Shown here: positions 1 through 7,459 of the stretch, one piece after another
Layout: every line of letters starts with the position of its first letter
Numbering within the stretch: the stretch's first letter is position 1
Assembly: GCA_946886405.1 (NCBI GenBank)
Contig: CAMPIO010000045.1
Location: forward strand, 1-26,362
DNA: 26,362 bases
Direction of reading: 5' to 3'
Source of the DNA: an uncultured Pseudoxanthomonas sp.
GTDB lineage: Bacteria; Pseudomonadota; Gammaproteobacteria; Xanthomonadales; Xanthomonadaceae
Program-made: the position numbers and the translations under genes
The notes under the pieces: generated by a model
What the model saw: only the letters and a program-made list of their open reading frames with translations
What the model was told of the DNA's origin: nothing
The model's database searches: none

Positions 1-121
1 AAATCAGGAGTACGGGCAACCCGGCGACCGCCGGTCACCGTGTCCGAGGATCACAACATATCCCGAACCGGGTGCCAGTCTTTTCAACGGCTTAGGTTGC
101 GAGGGCGCACGCCCGCGGCCC
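1..121. other. Non-coding left edge, downstream of rsmG
   Basis: I see no credible gene here. rsmG ends at 122 on the minus strand, and in this family parA usually follows it, so this is probably the rsmG-parA spacer with parA starting beyond the window edge (inference). A palindrome CCGGCG-AC-CGCCGG lies at 21-34. A TATGTT hexamer on the minus strand (55-60) could be a -10 element for the next gene, but no good -35 stands at the usual distance. Confidence 0.4.
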
Positions 122-778
122 TCAGTCGCGACGCACGACGACCATGTGGCGTTCGCCGACCAGGCCAGGCACGGTCAACGGCTGGATCGTGTCCACCGAC
201 CAGCCCGCCGGCAGGGCGGCGATCTCCTCGTCCGGTCGCACGCCTTTCATCGCCAGCAAGGCGCCGCCCGGCTTCAGCAGGTGTCCGCCTACCTCGATGA
301 TGCCGGCCAGCACGTCGAGTGCGCGCGCGGTGAGTGCGTCGTAGGCCAGCGGCTCGGCCAGTGCCTCGGCACGGGATTCGGCCACGCGGGCGTTGCCGAG
401 TTTCAATGTGCGCACGGCTTCGCGCAGGAAGCGCGCCTTCTTGCCGTTGCTTTCCACCAGCGTCACGCGCAGGCCGGGTTTGGCGATCGCCAACGGAATG
501 CCGGGCAGGCCGGGACCGGTGCCCAGGTCGGCCAGCGCACCGCCCGTGGCGGCGAGCGCGTCCACGAACGGATGCATCGCCAGCGAGTCCAGCAGATGGC
601 GCGTGACCATCTCGCGCGGGTCGCGGATGGCCGTGAGGTTGTAGGTCTTGTTCCAGCGATCGAGCAGGGCCAGGTAGGCCAGCAGGCGCGGCGCCAGTGC
701 GTCGGCGTCCAGGCCCAGCGTCACCAGGCCGCGGTGAAGGTCGTCGCGCAGGTCGGCGGCAAAGGCGGTGTCGTTCAT
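122..778 (-). CDS. rsmG: 16S rRNA (guanine527-N7)-methyltransferase RsmG (GidB)
   Basis: RsmG uses S-adenosylmethionine to methylate N7 of G527 in 16S rRNA; in other bacteria its loss gives low-level streptomycin resistance. The 218-residue product has the family hallmarks: [13 protein letters not shown] (about 42-54), HLLDSL (61-66), the SAM-binding loop [15 protein letters not shown] (84-98) and [14 protein letters not shown] (108-121). The reading frame is open far upstream, but I chose the ATG at 778. It gives the normal family length, and it overlaps the stop of the upstream phosphopantetheinyl transferase gene as ATGA (775-778), so the two are translationally coupled. The usual genomic neighbour downstream, parA, would lie outside the window. 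The identification is firm. Confidence 0.96.
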   Translation of the reverse strand: MNDTAFAADLRDDLHRGLVTLGLDADALAPRLLAYLALLDRWNKTYNLTAIRDPREMVTRHLLDSLAMHPFVDALAATGGALADLGTGPGLPGIPLAIAKPGLRVTLVESNGKKARFLREAVRTLKLGNARVAESRAEALAEPLAYDALTARALDVLAGIIEVGGHLLKPGGALLAMKGVRPDEEIAALPAGWSVDTIQPLTVPGLVGERHMVVVRRD

Positions 779-1404
779 CGCGGCATTATCGCAGGCCGCC
801 ATGCCGCGCCGCGCGGATGCCACGCAAGCGCGGCGCGATAGCCGGGTGCGGGCGACCATTCGTGCAGGCGCCAGTCGCCGGCGTGGCCGAGCGCGGGATC
901 GCACGCAGCCAGCCGTACCCCCTCGCCGCCGAACTGCACGTGGAAGCGATGCAGGCCGAAGGAAATCCCCTGGCCATGCGCTTTCAGCACGGCTTCCTTG
1001 ACGCACCACAGGCGCACGAACGCGAGCAGGCGGACGTCATCGTCCTCGATGGAGTGCAGCCAGCGGGTTTCCTCGGGGTGATAGAAACGGTGCGCCAGCT
1101 CCATCGCGCGCGGACGCGGGCGAAGGCGTTCAATGTCGACGCCGAGTTCGACGTCTTCGCCCAGCGCCAGCAGCAGCGCCTCCCCGCTGTGGCTCCAGCC
1201 AGTCTCCAGGTGATGCAGCGGTGCGATGAAGTGCGGCCGGCCCTGCGCGTCGCGGGTGATCGGCAGCGCCTGTGGCGTCATGTCCAGCACGCGCGCAAGG
1301 TGCTCGCGGGCGGCGGGCTCGCCGCGTTGCCGGGGCGCATGCGGCAGCAGCCACAGGGCAATCCCGTCCTGTCGCCAGTCCGCTGGAGTGTCGTGCCAAC
1401 TCAC
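775..1404 (-). CDS. 4'-phosphopantetheinyl transferase, Sfp type
   Basis: This enzyme transfers 4'-phosphopantetheine from coenzyme A to the serine of acyl or peptidyl carrier proteins. The 209-residue product has the superfamily motifs in order: GWSHS (69-73), the Mg-binding GVDIERL (88-94) and [14 protein letters not shown] (133-146) with the conserved W-x-x-K-E-x-x-x-K pattern. The start is a GTG at 1404 with no obvious Shine-Dalgarno. It is the first gene of a two-gene unit with rsmG (ATGA overlap). Length and motifs fit the Sfp/EntD/HetI group rather than the short AcpS type, so the target is probably a secondary-metabolism carrier. In Xanthomonas a HetI-type enzyme is reported to activate the xanthomonadin acyl carrier protein. 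Assigning that role here is inference, since no carrier protein or synthase gene is in the window. Confidence 0.93.
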   Translation of the reverse strand: MSWHDTPADWRQDGIALWLLPHAPRQRGEPAAREHLARVLDMTPQALPITRDAQGRPHFIAPLHHLETGWSHSGEALLLALGEDVELGVDIERLRPRPRAMELAHRFYHPEETRWLHSIEDDDVRLLAFVRLWCVKEAVLKAHGQGISFGLHRFHVQFGGEGVRLAACDPALGHAGDWRLHEWSPAPGYRAALAWHPRGAAWRPAIMPR

Positions 1405-1578
1405 GTTACGGAAGCGGCGTCTTGGTGCGGCACAGCGTGCAAGCCTGCGGCGATGGCGCTATCAAGCACGGGCACGGAAGCTTCCCCCACGAAGTTAACG
1501 ACGGTTTCACGCAGTGCGTTGGAAATTGAAGCGTGCCCCGCGCCAAGGGGTCCTGTCCATCGAGGGAGAAGCAACGCA
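1405..1578. promoter_or_regulatory. Divergent intergenic region, PPTase / glsB-like
   Basis: These 174 bases separate divergently transcribed genes and must hold both promoters. I see no convincing sigma-70 -35/-10 pair on either strand. A GGGAGAAG ribosome-binding site at about 1564-1571 serves the plus-strand gene. The region is less GC-rich than its flanks around 1470-1535. Confidence 0.4.
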
Positions 1579-1836
1579 ATGAATTTTCTCATCTATCTGA
1601 TCGTGGGTGGTATCGCCGGCTGGCTGGCCAGCATCGTCATGAAGCGCGACGGTTCGCAGGGGATCATCCTGAATGTCGTCGTCGGCATCATCGGCGGTTT
1701 CCTCGGCGGCTGGTTGCTGCCGACCCTGGGCCTCGGCCTGGGCGGCGGTTGGGTCGGCTTTCTGTTGACCGCGTTCATCGGCGCGGTGGTCCTGTTGCTG
1801 ATCGTCAACCTGTTCACGCGCGGCAAGGCGAGATAG
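1579..1836 (+). CDS. GlsB/YeaQ/YmgE-family stress-response membrane protein
   Basis: This is a small inner-membrane protein of 85 residues and about three hydrophobic helices, rich in glycine zippers: an N-terminal helix with GGIAGWLAS, a central helix with GIIGGFLGGWLLPTLGLGLG, and a C-terminal helix with FIGAVVLLLIVNLF before a basic tail. This arrangement is typical of the YeaQ/YmgE (transglycosylase-associated) family, which is often induced by stationary phase or envelope stress and has no proven biochemical activity. The ATG at 1579 follows a clear GGGAGAAG ribosome-binding site. The gene stands alone: a divergent neighbour lies upstream and a strong bidirectional terminator at 1892-1918 separates it from xthA. 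Family assignment is secure; function is unknown. Confidence 0.92.
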   Translation: MNFLIYLIVGGIAGWLASIVMKRDGSQGIILNVVVGIIGGFLGGWLLPTLGLGLGGGWVGFLLTAFIGAVVLLLIVNLFTRGKAR

Positions 1837-1891
1837 CGGTTCCGCTGCGGCCGCGTGCGCGTTCGAGACGCACCCAAGGCCCGTGGCAATG

Positions 1892-1918
1892 CAAAGGCCC
1901 GGCAATGCCGGGCCTTTG
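1892..1918. terminator. Bidirectional rho-independent terminator
   Basis: A perfect 12-bp stem (1892-1903 paired with 1907-1918) closes a three-base AAT loop. It is GC-rich in the core, with AAA on the left arm and TTT on the right, so it can act on both strands. It sits between the convergent glsB-like (ends 1836) and xthA (ends 1950) genes. Confidence 0.85.
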
Positions 1919-1949
1919 TTCGTCCAGGTGTCCGGCCGGCGGTCCCGGA

Positions 1950-2720
1950 TCAACCGCCCAGTCGCACCCACGCCGGTGCATGGTCGCTCGGACGCTCCCA
2001 GGTACGCGGCTCGCGGTCGATGCCGGATTCCACCGCGTCGGCGCGCAATGCCTCCGATACCAGCGTCAGGTCGATGCGCAGGCCCAGGTTGCGGCGCAGG
2101 CCGCCCATCCGGTAATCCCACCAGCTGTAGACGTTGGCTTCGTCGCTGTGCAAGCGGAAGGCATCGTGCAGCCCCAGCGCACAGAGACGCTGGAGTGCGG
2201 CGCGCTCGGCGGTCGAGGTCAGGATGTGGTCGTCGTTCCAGACTTTCGGATCGAACACGTCGCGGTCGTCCGGCGCGATGTTGAAGTCGCCCATCACCAC
2301 CAGCTTGGGATGCGCCTGCCGTTCGGCGGCGATCCAGTCGTGCACCGCGTCCAGCCAGCGCAGTTTGTAGGCGTACTTGTCGGTGCCCACGTCCTGGCCG
2401 TTGACCACGTAGAGATTGACGATGCGCACGTCGCCCACGGTCGCCGCGATCACGCGCTTCTGCTCGTCCTCGAAGCCGGGGATGCCCACCTGCACGTCGC
2501 TGATCGGTTGGCGCGACAGCAGCGCCACACCGTTGTAGGTCTTCTGGCCGGCGAACACGCTGCGGTAGCCCGCTTCGGCCAGCGCGGTGTCGGGAAAGCG
2601 GTGGTCTTCCAGCTTGGTTTCCTGCAGCCCCACGACATCGGGCGCGAACGCACCCAGCCATTGCGTGAGATGCGGCAGGCGCACGTTGAGCGAATTGACG
2701 TTCCAGCTGGCGATTTTCAT
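1950..2720 (-). CDS. xthA: Exodeoxyribonuclease III (AP endonuclease)
   Basis: XthA cleaves DNA 5' to abasic sites and has 3'-5' exonuclease and 3'-repair phosphodiesterase activity in base-excision repair. The 256-residue product contains the endonuclease/exonuclease/phosphatase motifs: N7 in SWNVNS, E34 in LQETK, Y104 in VNLYVVNG, D145/N147 in MGDFNI, and the C-terminal D246/H247 pair in PSDHAP. Length matches the family. The ATG at 2720 has no ribosome-binding site. A TAGAAT hexamer seven bases upstream suggests a leaderless transcript (see separate entry). It lies 27 bases after the MFS gene on the same strand, so some read-through co-transcription is possible. Its 3' end faces the glsB-like gene across a bidirectional terminator. 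The identification is firm. Confidence 0.95.
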   Translation of the reverse strand: MKIASWNVNSLNVRLPHLTQWLGAFAPDVVGLQETKLEDHRFPDTALAEAGYRSVFAGQKTYNGVALLSRQPISDVQVGIPGFEDEQKRVIAATVGDVRIVNLYVVNGQDVGTDKYAYKLRWLDAVHDWIAAERQAHPKLVVMGDFNIAPDDRDVFDPKVWNDDHILTSTAERAALQRLCALGLHDAFRLHSDEANVYSWWDYRMGGLRRNLGLRIDLTLVSEALRADAVESGIDREPRTWERPSDHAPAWVRLGG

Positions 2721-2727
2721 GGCATGA

Positions 2728-2733
2728 ATTCTA
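2728..2733 (-). promoter_or_regulatory. Candidate -10 element for a leaderless xthA mRNA
   Basis: The minus strand reads TAGAAT here, a one-mismatch match to TATAAT, with seven bases between it and the xthA ATG (2720). That is the normal -10 to +1 distance, so transcription would begin at or next to the start codon. No good -35 is visible 16-18 bases upstream, which is a weakness. Confidence 0.45.
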
Positions 2734-2747
2734 AGCGAGGAAGCGGG

Positions 2748-4307
2748 TCATGCGTCCGTCGGGACATCGGCCGGCGCCGCGGCATGCCCCGCACCTTCAC
2801 CATCGCGCATCAGGTGGGCGGCCATCCACGCGGCGAGCAACATCATCGCCATGCCGAAGACGGCAATGGCGCGCATGGCATCGGTAAAGGCGGTACGTGC
2901 GGTGTCGGCGATGGCCGCCCCCGCCGTTCCACCGACTTCACCCGCGACCGTGACGGCGCCGCCCAGTGTCGACAGCGCGCGCGTCGCCTCCGCATCGGCC
3001 AGCGTCAGCGGCAAGGCGGGGTCCAGCCACAGCCGGTAAGCCAGCATGCCGAGGCTGCCGAGGATCGCGATGCCCAGCGCGCCGCTGAGTTCGGCGCTGG
3101 TTTCGGCCAATGCGGACGCGGCGCCCGCGCGTTCCGGTGGCGCGGTGGTGATGATCAGTTCGTTGCCGACGGTGAACACCGGCGCCATGCCCAGGCTCAT
3201 CGCCAGCATGCCGGCGATCAGGATCCACAGTCCGTACGGCGGCATGACCAGCGCGGTGATGGCGAAACCGACGGCCGCGAGCAGCAGGCCACGCACCATC
3301 ACCCGGCGTGCGCCCCAATGGCGCGCCAGCCGCGGTGCCAGCAGCGAGCCGACGGTGAAGCACAGCGACCACGGCACCGTCGCGATGCCGGCCTGCAGCG
3401 GCGTGAGTCCCAGCACCAGTTGCAGGTACTGGGTCATGAAGATGTACACGCCCATCATGGACAGGCCGGCCAGCGCATACGCGACGATGGCGGCGGAGAA
3501 GGCCGGGCGCTGGAACAGCGTCACGTCGAGGAAAGGGTAGGCCAGGTGTTTCTGCCTGCGCACGAACAGCACGCCCAGCGCAATGCCGACCACGAACACG
3601 GCAACGCCACGCGGGTCGACGCCGTACTCCGCGATCCGCTTCAGTCCATAGACCACCGCCAGTACGGCGAACAGGGACTGCACCATGCTGGCCGGATCCA
3701 GCTTGCCCGCCTCGGGATCGCGATACTCGGGCAGCAGCTTCGGGCCCAGTACCAGCAGCAGCACCATCACCGGCACCGCCGCCAGGAAGGCGGCACCCCA
3801 CCACCACCATTGCAGCAGCAGGCCGCCGACCAGTGGACCGATGGCGCCACCGACCGAAAACGCGGCGATCCACACGCCGATGGCGAACTGGCGTTCGTGT
3901 TCGTCATGGAACATGTTGCGGATCAGCGACATGGTGGACGGCGCGAGCGTCGCGCCTGCCACGCCGAGCAGCGCACGCATCGCGATGAGCATTTCCGCGC
4001 TGCGCGAGAAGGCCGCCAGTACGGATGCGGCCGCGAACGCCGCCGCACCGATCAGCAGCAGCTTGCGCCGGCCGATCCGGTCGCCCAGCGTGCCCATCGT
4101 CATCAGAAAGCCGGCGACCAGGAAGCCGTACACATCGACGATCCACAGCAGTTGGCTGGCGCTGGGGTCCAGTTCGGCGCTGATTGCCGGCAGCGCCAGG
4201 TTCAGCACGGTCAGGTCCATCGCATAGACCATGCAGGGCAGGGCGATGATCGCCAGGCCGATCCATTCACGACGGGTGGCTTTGGCGGATACGGCGGTCG
4301 TCGACAT
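2748..4307 (-). CDS. MFS drug efflux transporter, DHA2 (QacA/SmvA-like), 14 TM
   Basis: This is an inner-membrane proton antiporter of the major facilitator superfamily, probably exporting cationic biocides or dyes. The 519-residue length and about 14 hydrophobic segments fit the DHA2 family. Visible motifs are MDLTVLNLALP near 30-40 (motif D1), GTLGDRIGRRK at 72-82 (motif A, loop 2-3) and GGAIGPLVGG at 154-163 (the antiporter motif C). The overall pattern resembles SmvA (methyl viologen and quaternary ammonium resistance) and QacA more than EmrB, because no HlyD-type adaptor gene is adjacent. A run of four tryptophans occurs near 168-171. The ATG at 4307 places the N-terminus in the cytoplasm. 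No linked TetR or MarR regulator is present. The exact substrate cannot be read from sequence. Confidence 0.9.
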   Translation of the reverse strand: MSTTAVSAKATRREWIGLAIIALPCMVYAMDLTVLNLALPAISAELDPSASQLLWIVDVYGFLVAGFLMTMGTLGDRIGRRKLLLIGAAAFAAASVLAAFSRSAEMLIAMRALLGVAGATLAPSTMSLIRNMFHDEHERQFAIGVWIAAFSVGGAIGPLVGGLLLQWWWWGAAFLAAVPVMVLLLVLGPKLLPEYRDPEAGKLDPASMVQSLFAVLAVVYGLKRIAEYGVDPRGVAVFVVGIALGVLFVRRQKHLAYPFLDVTLFQRPAFSAAIVAYALAGLSMMGVYIFMTQYLQLVLGLTPLQAGIATVPWSLCFTVGSLLAPRLARHWGARRVMVRGLLLAAVGFAITALVMPPYGLWILIAGMLAMSLGMAPVFTVGNELIITTAPPERAGAASALAETSAELSGALGIAILGSLGMLAYRLWLDPALPLTLADAEATRALSTLGGAVTVAGEVGGTAGAAIADTARTAFTDAMRAIAVFGMAMMLLAAWMAAHLMRDGEGAGHAAAPADVPTDA

Positions 4308-4390
4308 GGCGGTCCGTCAGTGGGGTGTCTCCCGTCCGACGAACGGGTGTGGCGATTTTCGACCCGGGCCGACCTGCCGGGTCGTCGGTG

Positions 4391-4882
4391 TCAGCCGCCT
4401 TCCACGTCCACCTGGATGTGCGGGAAGTGTACGGCCAGGTCCCGGGCCCACTGCATGGCGTCGTAGGGGACACCGCGTTCGGACGGGAAATGCAGCAGCG
4501 TGCCGTCCCGCGCGTAGAGGAAGATGCGGTCCTCGCTTTCGTCCGGACGCTGCACGCGGATACGTGCGACATCGTCCAGCGCGATGGCTCGTTCACCGGG
4601 ACCGACCGCGTTATCCCACCACCACAGCGTGCGCGCTTCGATATCGAGGCGGCTGCCCCAGCGGCGCGCATGCACCAGCATCGCCAGCGCCGATCCGGCC
4701 AGCACGACGCCCATCAGGAATGCCACCGGCACCAGCCACGGCGCGCACTGCTGCCCGCTGGCGTCGCAGTTGCTGGCCGGATCCACGACCAGGCCGGCGT
4801 ACACGAACATCGCGCCCACCAGCAGCATGCCGTAGACGCGGACGTCGCGACGGCTGTTGCTGGCGTGCCGGAGCTTGCGCAT
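4391..4882 (-). CDS. Two-helix membrane protein with a PH-like C-terminal domain (hypothetical)
   Basis: I do not recognise a named family. The 163-residue product begins with a basic stretch (MRKLRHASNSRRD). Two hydrophobic segments follow, around 18-35 and 52-73, joined by a short loop with two cysteines (SNCDASGQQC) that would face the periplasm. The cytoplasmic half, about 80-163, contains alternating strands such as SRLDIEARTLWWWD and AIALDDVARIRVQ, which look like a bacterial PH-like fold (inference). I chose the ATG at 4882, 11 bases after the aldehyde dehydrogenase stop; longer in-frame starts would run into that gene and add non-conserved-looking sequence. No Shine-Dalgarno is visible, so translation may depend on coupling with the upstream dehydrogenase gene. 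Confidence 0.7.
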   Translation of the reverse strand: MRKLRHASNSRRDVRVYGMLLVGAMFVYAGLVVDPASNCDASGQQCAPWLVPVAFLMGVVLAGSALAMLVHARRWGSRLDIEARTLWWWDNAVGPGERAIALDDVARIRVQRPDESEDRIFLYARDGTLLHFPSERGVPYDAMQWARDLAVHFPHIQVDVEGG

Positions 4883-4893
4883 GCGGCGCCCGG

Positions 4894-6420
4894 TCAGCGG
4901 ATGATGAAGTCGATGAACCGCGCGACCTTCGCATACGGCGGCTTCAGCAGGTCGCTGCCCGCACGGCGCGGCTGCCACAGCACCGGCAGCGCCTTGCTCA
5001 TCGCGTCGAAGCCGGCGCGGCCGTGGTACGCACCCATGCCGCTGGGGCCGATGCCGCCGAACGGTAGCGCGTTGATGCCGAAATGCAGCACGGTGTCGTT
5101 GACAGTGACGCCGCCGGCCAGCGTGCTGCCCAGGATCTTCTCCACCCGTGTGCGATCGTGGCTGAAGGGATACAGCGCCAGCGGCCGGTCGTGCGCGTTG
5201 ACGTAAGCCAGCGCCTCGTCCAGCGAAGCGACCGTGCGGATCGGCAGGATGGGGCCGAAGATCTCGTCCTGCATCACCTTCGCGTCGTCGCCGGGTTCGA
5301 TCACGACCGTGGGCGCGAACAGGCGCTGCGCGCGGTCGTGCGTCGGCGCCAGCGGGATGACGTCATGGCCGCGCTGGCGTGCATCCTCCAGATAGCCGTC
5401 CAGACGCGAGAACTGGCCGTCGTTGATGATGCGGGTGAAGTCGCCGGCATCGGACAGGTCGCCGTAGCGCGCCGCGACCTGCTCGCGCAGTGCTTGCACC
5501 AGCGCGTCACGTCGCTCGCGGCCGACCAGCAGCACGTAGTCCGGTGCGATGCAGGTCTGTCCGCCGTTGAACCACTTGCCGGTGGCCAGCCGCGCCGCGG
5601 CCTGCTCCACCGGGAAGTCGTCGCACACGATGGCCGGCGACTTGCCGCCGAGTTCCAGCGTCAGCGGCGTCAGGTTCGGCGCGGCGGCGGCCATCACCTT
5701 GCGACCCACGGCGGTGGAGCCGGTGAATACCAGATGGTCGAACGGCAGTGCAGCGAACGCGCCCGCCACCTCGGCGCCACCGAGGGCAACGCTGACGCGC
5801 TCCGGAGGAAATACCTCCGCCAGCAGCGAGCGCAGGAAGCCGGCCGTACGCGGCGTGTGTTCCGAGGGTTTCAGATAGACATGGTTGCCGGCGGCGATGG
5901 CAGTCGCCAGCGGGATCAGCGCCAGGTTGACCGGGTAGTTCCACGGCGAAATCACGCCCACCACGCCCACCGGTTCCTGACGGATCTCCGCCCGGGCCGG
6001 CCAGAAGCGCCAACCCACGCCGACGCGCTTCGGTTTCATCCAGCGGCGCAGGTGCGAGGCGAGATGGTCGATTTCGTTGAGCACGGTCATGCCGTCGGCA
6101 ATCAACGACTCGTGCCGCGAGCGATGGCCGAAGTCGGCAGCGATCGTGTCGGCCATCTCGGGCAGCCGTCGCTTCAGTGCGTCGCGCAACCGCTGCAGAT
6201 CGTCGCGCCGCTGCGTGCAGTCGGGCTTGCGCACCTGCCATGCGCCACGCAGTTGTTGCAGCGTGGACACGAGGTCGCTGATGCGCGTATCGCCTTCGGA
6301 CGGACGCGCGCTGCTGCCTGCAGCGAGCGGAACGTCCGCTGTCGCGGCCGTGATGGCGACGTTGGCGGCGGTGATGGCCGCAGTGGCGGCGGTCGTGGCG
6401 GCGTGCGGGAAGGTCGTCAT
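4894..6420 (-). CDS. Aldehyde dehydrogenase, coniferyl-aldehyde-dehydrogenase-like
   Basis: This NAD(P)-dependent enzyme oxidises aldehydes to acids. Motifs seen are PWNYP (N161), LKPSE (K184), FTGSTAVGR (232-240), the general base E256 in LELGGKSP and the nucleophile C290 in NGGQTC. The C-terminal part, with GPSGMGAYHGRAGF and a tail ending in ARFIDFIIR, is like the CalB/YwdH branch (coniferyl aldehyde and fatty aldehyde dehydrogenases), which has a hydrophobic C-terminus that may touch the membrane. The frame gives 508 residues from the ATG at 6420, about 45 more than the family core. The extra N-terminus is an Ala/Thr heptad repeat (see repeat entry). The core seems to begin near ISDLVSTLQQLRGAW (47-61), so a GTG at 6270 is an alternative start, though neither start has a good ribosome-binding site. 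Substrate is uncertain. Confidence 0.88.
   Translation of the reverse strand: MTTFPHAATTAATAAITAANVAITAATADVPLAAGSSARPSEGDTRISDLVSTLQQLRGAWQVRKPDCTQRRDDLQRLRDALKRRLPEMADTIAADFGHRSRHESLIADGMTVLNEIDHLASHLRRWMKPKRVGVGWRFWPARAEIRQEPVGVVGVISPWNYPVNLALIPLATAIAAGNHVYLKPSEHTPRTAGFLRSLLAEVFPPERVSVALGGAEVAGAFAALPFDHLVFTGSTAVGRKVMAAAAPNLTPLTLELGGKSPAIVCDDFPVEQAAARLATGKWFNGGQTCIAPDYVLLVGRERRDALVQALREQVAARYGDLSDAGDFTRIINDGQFSRLDGYLEDARQRGHDVIPLAPTHDRAQRLFAPTVVIEPGDDAKVMQDEIFGPILPIRTVASLDEALAYVNAHDRPLALYPFSHDRTRVEKILGSTLAGGVTVNDTVLHFGINALPFGGIGPSGMGAYHGRAGFDAMSKALPVLWQPRRAGSDLLKPPYAKVARFIDFIIR
6350..6391. repeat. Two tandem 21-bp repeats in the 5' end of the aldehyde dehydrogenase frame
   Basis: Units at 6350-6370 and 6371-6391 match at 17 of 21 positions, and a degenerate third unit continues toward 6412. 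In the minus-strand frame they encode heptads AATAAIT and AANVAIT, followed by AATADVP. The period is a multiple of three, so copy-number change would keep the frame. Confidence 0.75.
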
Positions 6421-6457
6421 CGGCCGAGTGTATGCCTTCGTCCTGGGGCGGGCGCAC

Positions 6458-6463
6458 TACAAT
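6458..6463 (+). promoter_or_regulatory. Candidate -10 element for a leaderless carbonic anhydrase mRNA
   Basis: The plus strand reads TACAAT (one mismatch from TATAAT), with six bases between it and the ATG at 6470. A transcript started from it would begin at or within a base of the start codon. No Shine-Dalgarno is present upstream of the ATG, which agrees with leaderless initiation. No strong -35 is visible. Confidence 0.5.
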
Positions 6464-6469
6464 CCCGGC

Positions 6470-7030
6470 ATGGACCCGAATCTGACCGCCCTGCGCCCCT
6501 ACCTTGACCGCTTTCCCGTCCTCGGGCCGCGCGTCTACGTCGATCCCGCCGCCACGGTCATCGGCGATGTCGAACTGGCGGAAGACGTCTCCGTCTGGCC
6601 GGGCACGATCCTGCGCGGCGACGTCAATTTCATCCGCGTCGGTGCGCGCACCAACGTGCAGGACGGCACCATCGTCCACGTCAGCCACCACAGCCCGTAC
6701 AACAAGGCCGGCTATCCGACGCTGATCGGCGCCGACGTGACCATCGGCCACGGCACCATCATCCATGCGTGCACGATCGAGGATCTGTGCCTGATCGGCA
6801 TGGGCGCCTGCATCCTCGATGGCGCGACGGTGAAGAAGTACGGCTTCCTCGGCGCTGGCGCGATCCTGGGGCCGGGCAAGGTGGTGGGCGAGGCCGAACT
6901 GTGGCTGGGCAATCCGGCCCGCTTCGCACGTGCGCTCACCGACAAGGAAATCGAGAGCCTGCATTACTCGGCCGGGCACTACGTCAAGCTGAAGGATCGT
7001 TACCTGCAGCCGACACCGCCTGCGGCATGA
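6470..7030 (+). CDS. Gamma carbonic anhydrase family protein (YrdA/PaaY-like)
   Basis: This is a left-handed beta-helix trimer of the gamma-class carbonic anhydrase superfamily. The 186-residue product shows hexapeptide-repeat spacing throughout. The three expected metal-binding histidines are at H70 (TIVHVSHH), H94 (TIGHG) and H99 (IIHAC), with R60 and Q64 in the conserved GARTNVQDGT segment. Length and order match E. coli YrdA and plant and bacterial relatives. Many members bind zinc but show little anhydrase activity, so actual CO2 hydration is not assured. The ATG at 6470 is supported by family length and the apparent leaderless promoter. The upstream neighbour is divergent. The VOC gene follows closely on the same strand and is probably co-transcribed. 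Confidence 0.93.
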   Translation: MDPNLTALRPYLDRFPVLGPRVYVDPAATVIGDVELAEDVSVWPGTILRGDVNFIRVGARTNVQDGTIVHVSHHSPYNKAGYPTLIGADVTIGHGTIIHACTIEDLCLIGMGACILDGATVKKYGFLGAGAILGPGKVVGEAELWLGNPARFARALTDKEIESLHYSAGHYVKLKDRYLQPTPPAA

Positions 7031-7068
7031 TGGCCGGCGGCGCGTTCCGCGTCGCCGGGGAGACCCGC

Positions 7069-7446
7069 ATGGCCTGGAAACCGGAGGGATACACCTCGGT
7101 GGCCCCTTATCTCGTCGTCGAGGGCGCACAGCGCACGATCGACTTCCTCGTGGCCGTGTTCGATGCGCAGCCCTTGCGCATGCACCCCATGGGCGAGCGG
7201 CTGGGCCATGCCGAAGTCCGCATCGACGACACCGTGCTGATGCTGGCCGACGGCATGGAGGGCTGGCCGGCCATCGCCAGCCATGTGCATCTCTACGTGC
7301 CGGACGTCGATGCCACCTGGTCGCGCGCGCTCGCCGCAGGCGCCGAGGCAGTGCAGCCACCGATGGAGAAGGGCGATGGCGACCGCCGCGGCGGCTTCCG
7401 CGATGCCGGCGGCACCACCTGGTGGATCTCCACGCAGGTGGCATGA
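7069..7446 (+). CDS. VOC (glyoxalase/bleomycin resistance) family protein
   Basis: This is a small 125-residue metalloprotein-fold enzyme or binding protein of the vicinal-oxygen-chelate superfamily. It shows the PhnB-like pattern: SVAPYLVVEGAQRTIDFL at the N-terminus, MGERLGHAEVRIDDTVLMLAD in the first half, HVHLYVPDVDATWSRAL in the second, and a GGFRDAGGTTWWIST end. The histidines in GHAEV and HVHLYV could be metal ligands, but the reaction cannot be predicted. I chose the ATG at 7069 because GGGGAG lies about eight bases upstream. An in-frame ATG at 7027 overlaps the carbonic anhydrase stop (ATGA) and would add 14 residues, so coupled translation from there cannot be excluded. Confidence 0.88.
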   Translation: MAWKPEGYTSVAPYLVVEGAQRTIDFLVAVFDAQPLRMHPMGERLGHAEVRIDDTVLMLADGMEGWPAIASHVHLYVPDVDATWSRALAAGAEAVQPPMEKGDGDRRGGFRDAGGTTWWISTQVA

Positions 7447-7459
7447 CCGCGCCGCGGCA

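Noticed and set aside
1533..4466. Plus-strand open frame of 977 codons opposite xthA and the MFS gene
   Set aside because: It is antisense to two well-recognised genes, is rich in Arg/Gln/His without any domain, and arises from the GC-biased third positions of the real genes.
5507..7444. Minus-strand frame of 645 codons spanning the aldehyde dehydrogenase 5' half, carbonic anhydrase and VOC genes
   Set aside because: It runs through two divergent real genes in the wrong frame and has no protein-like segments of its own.
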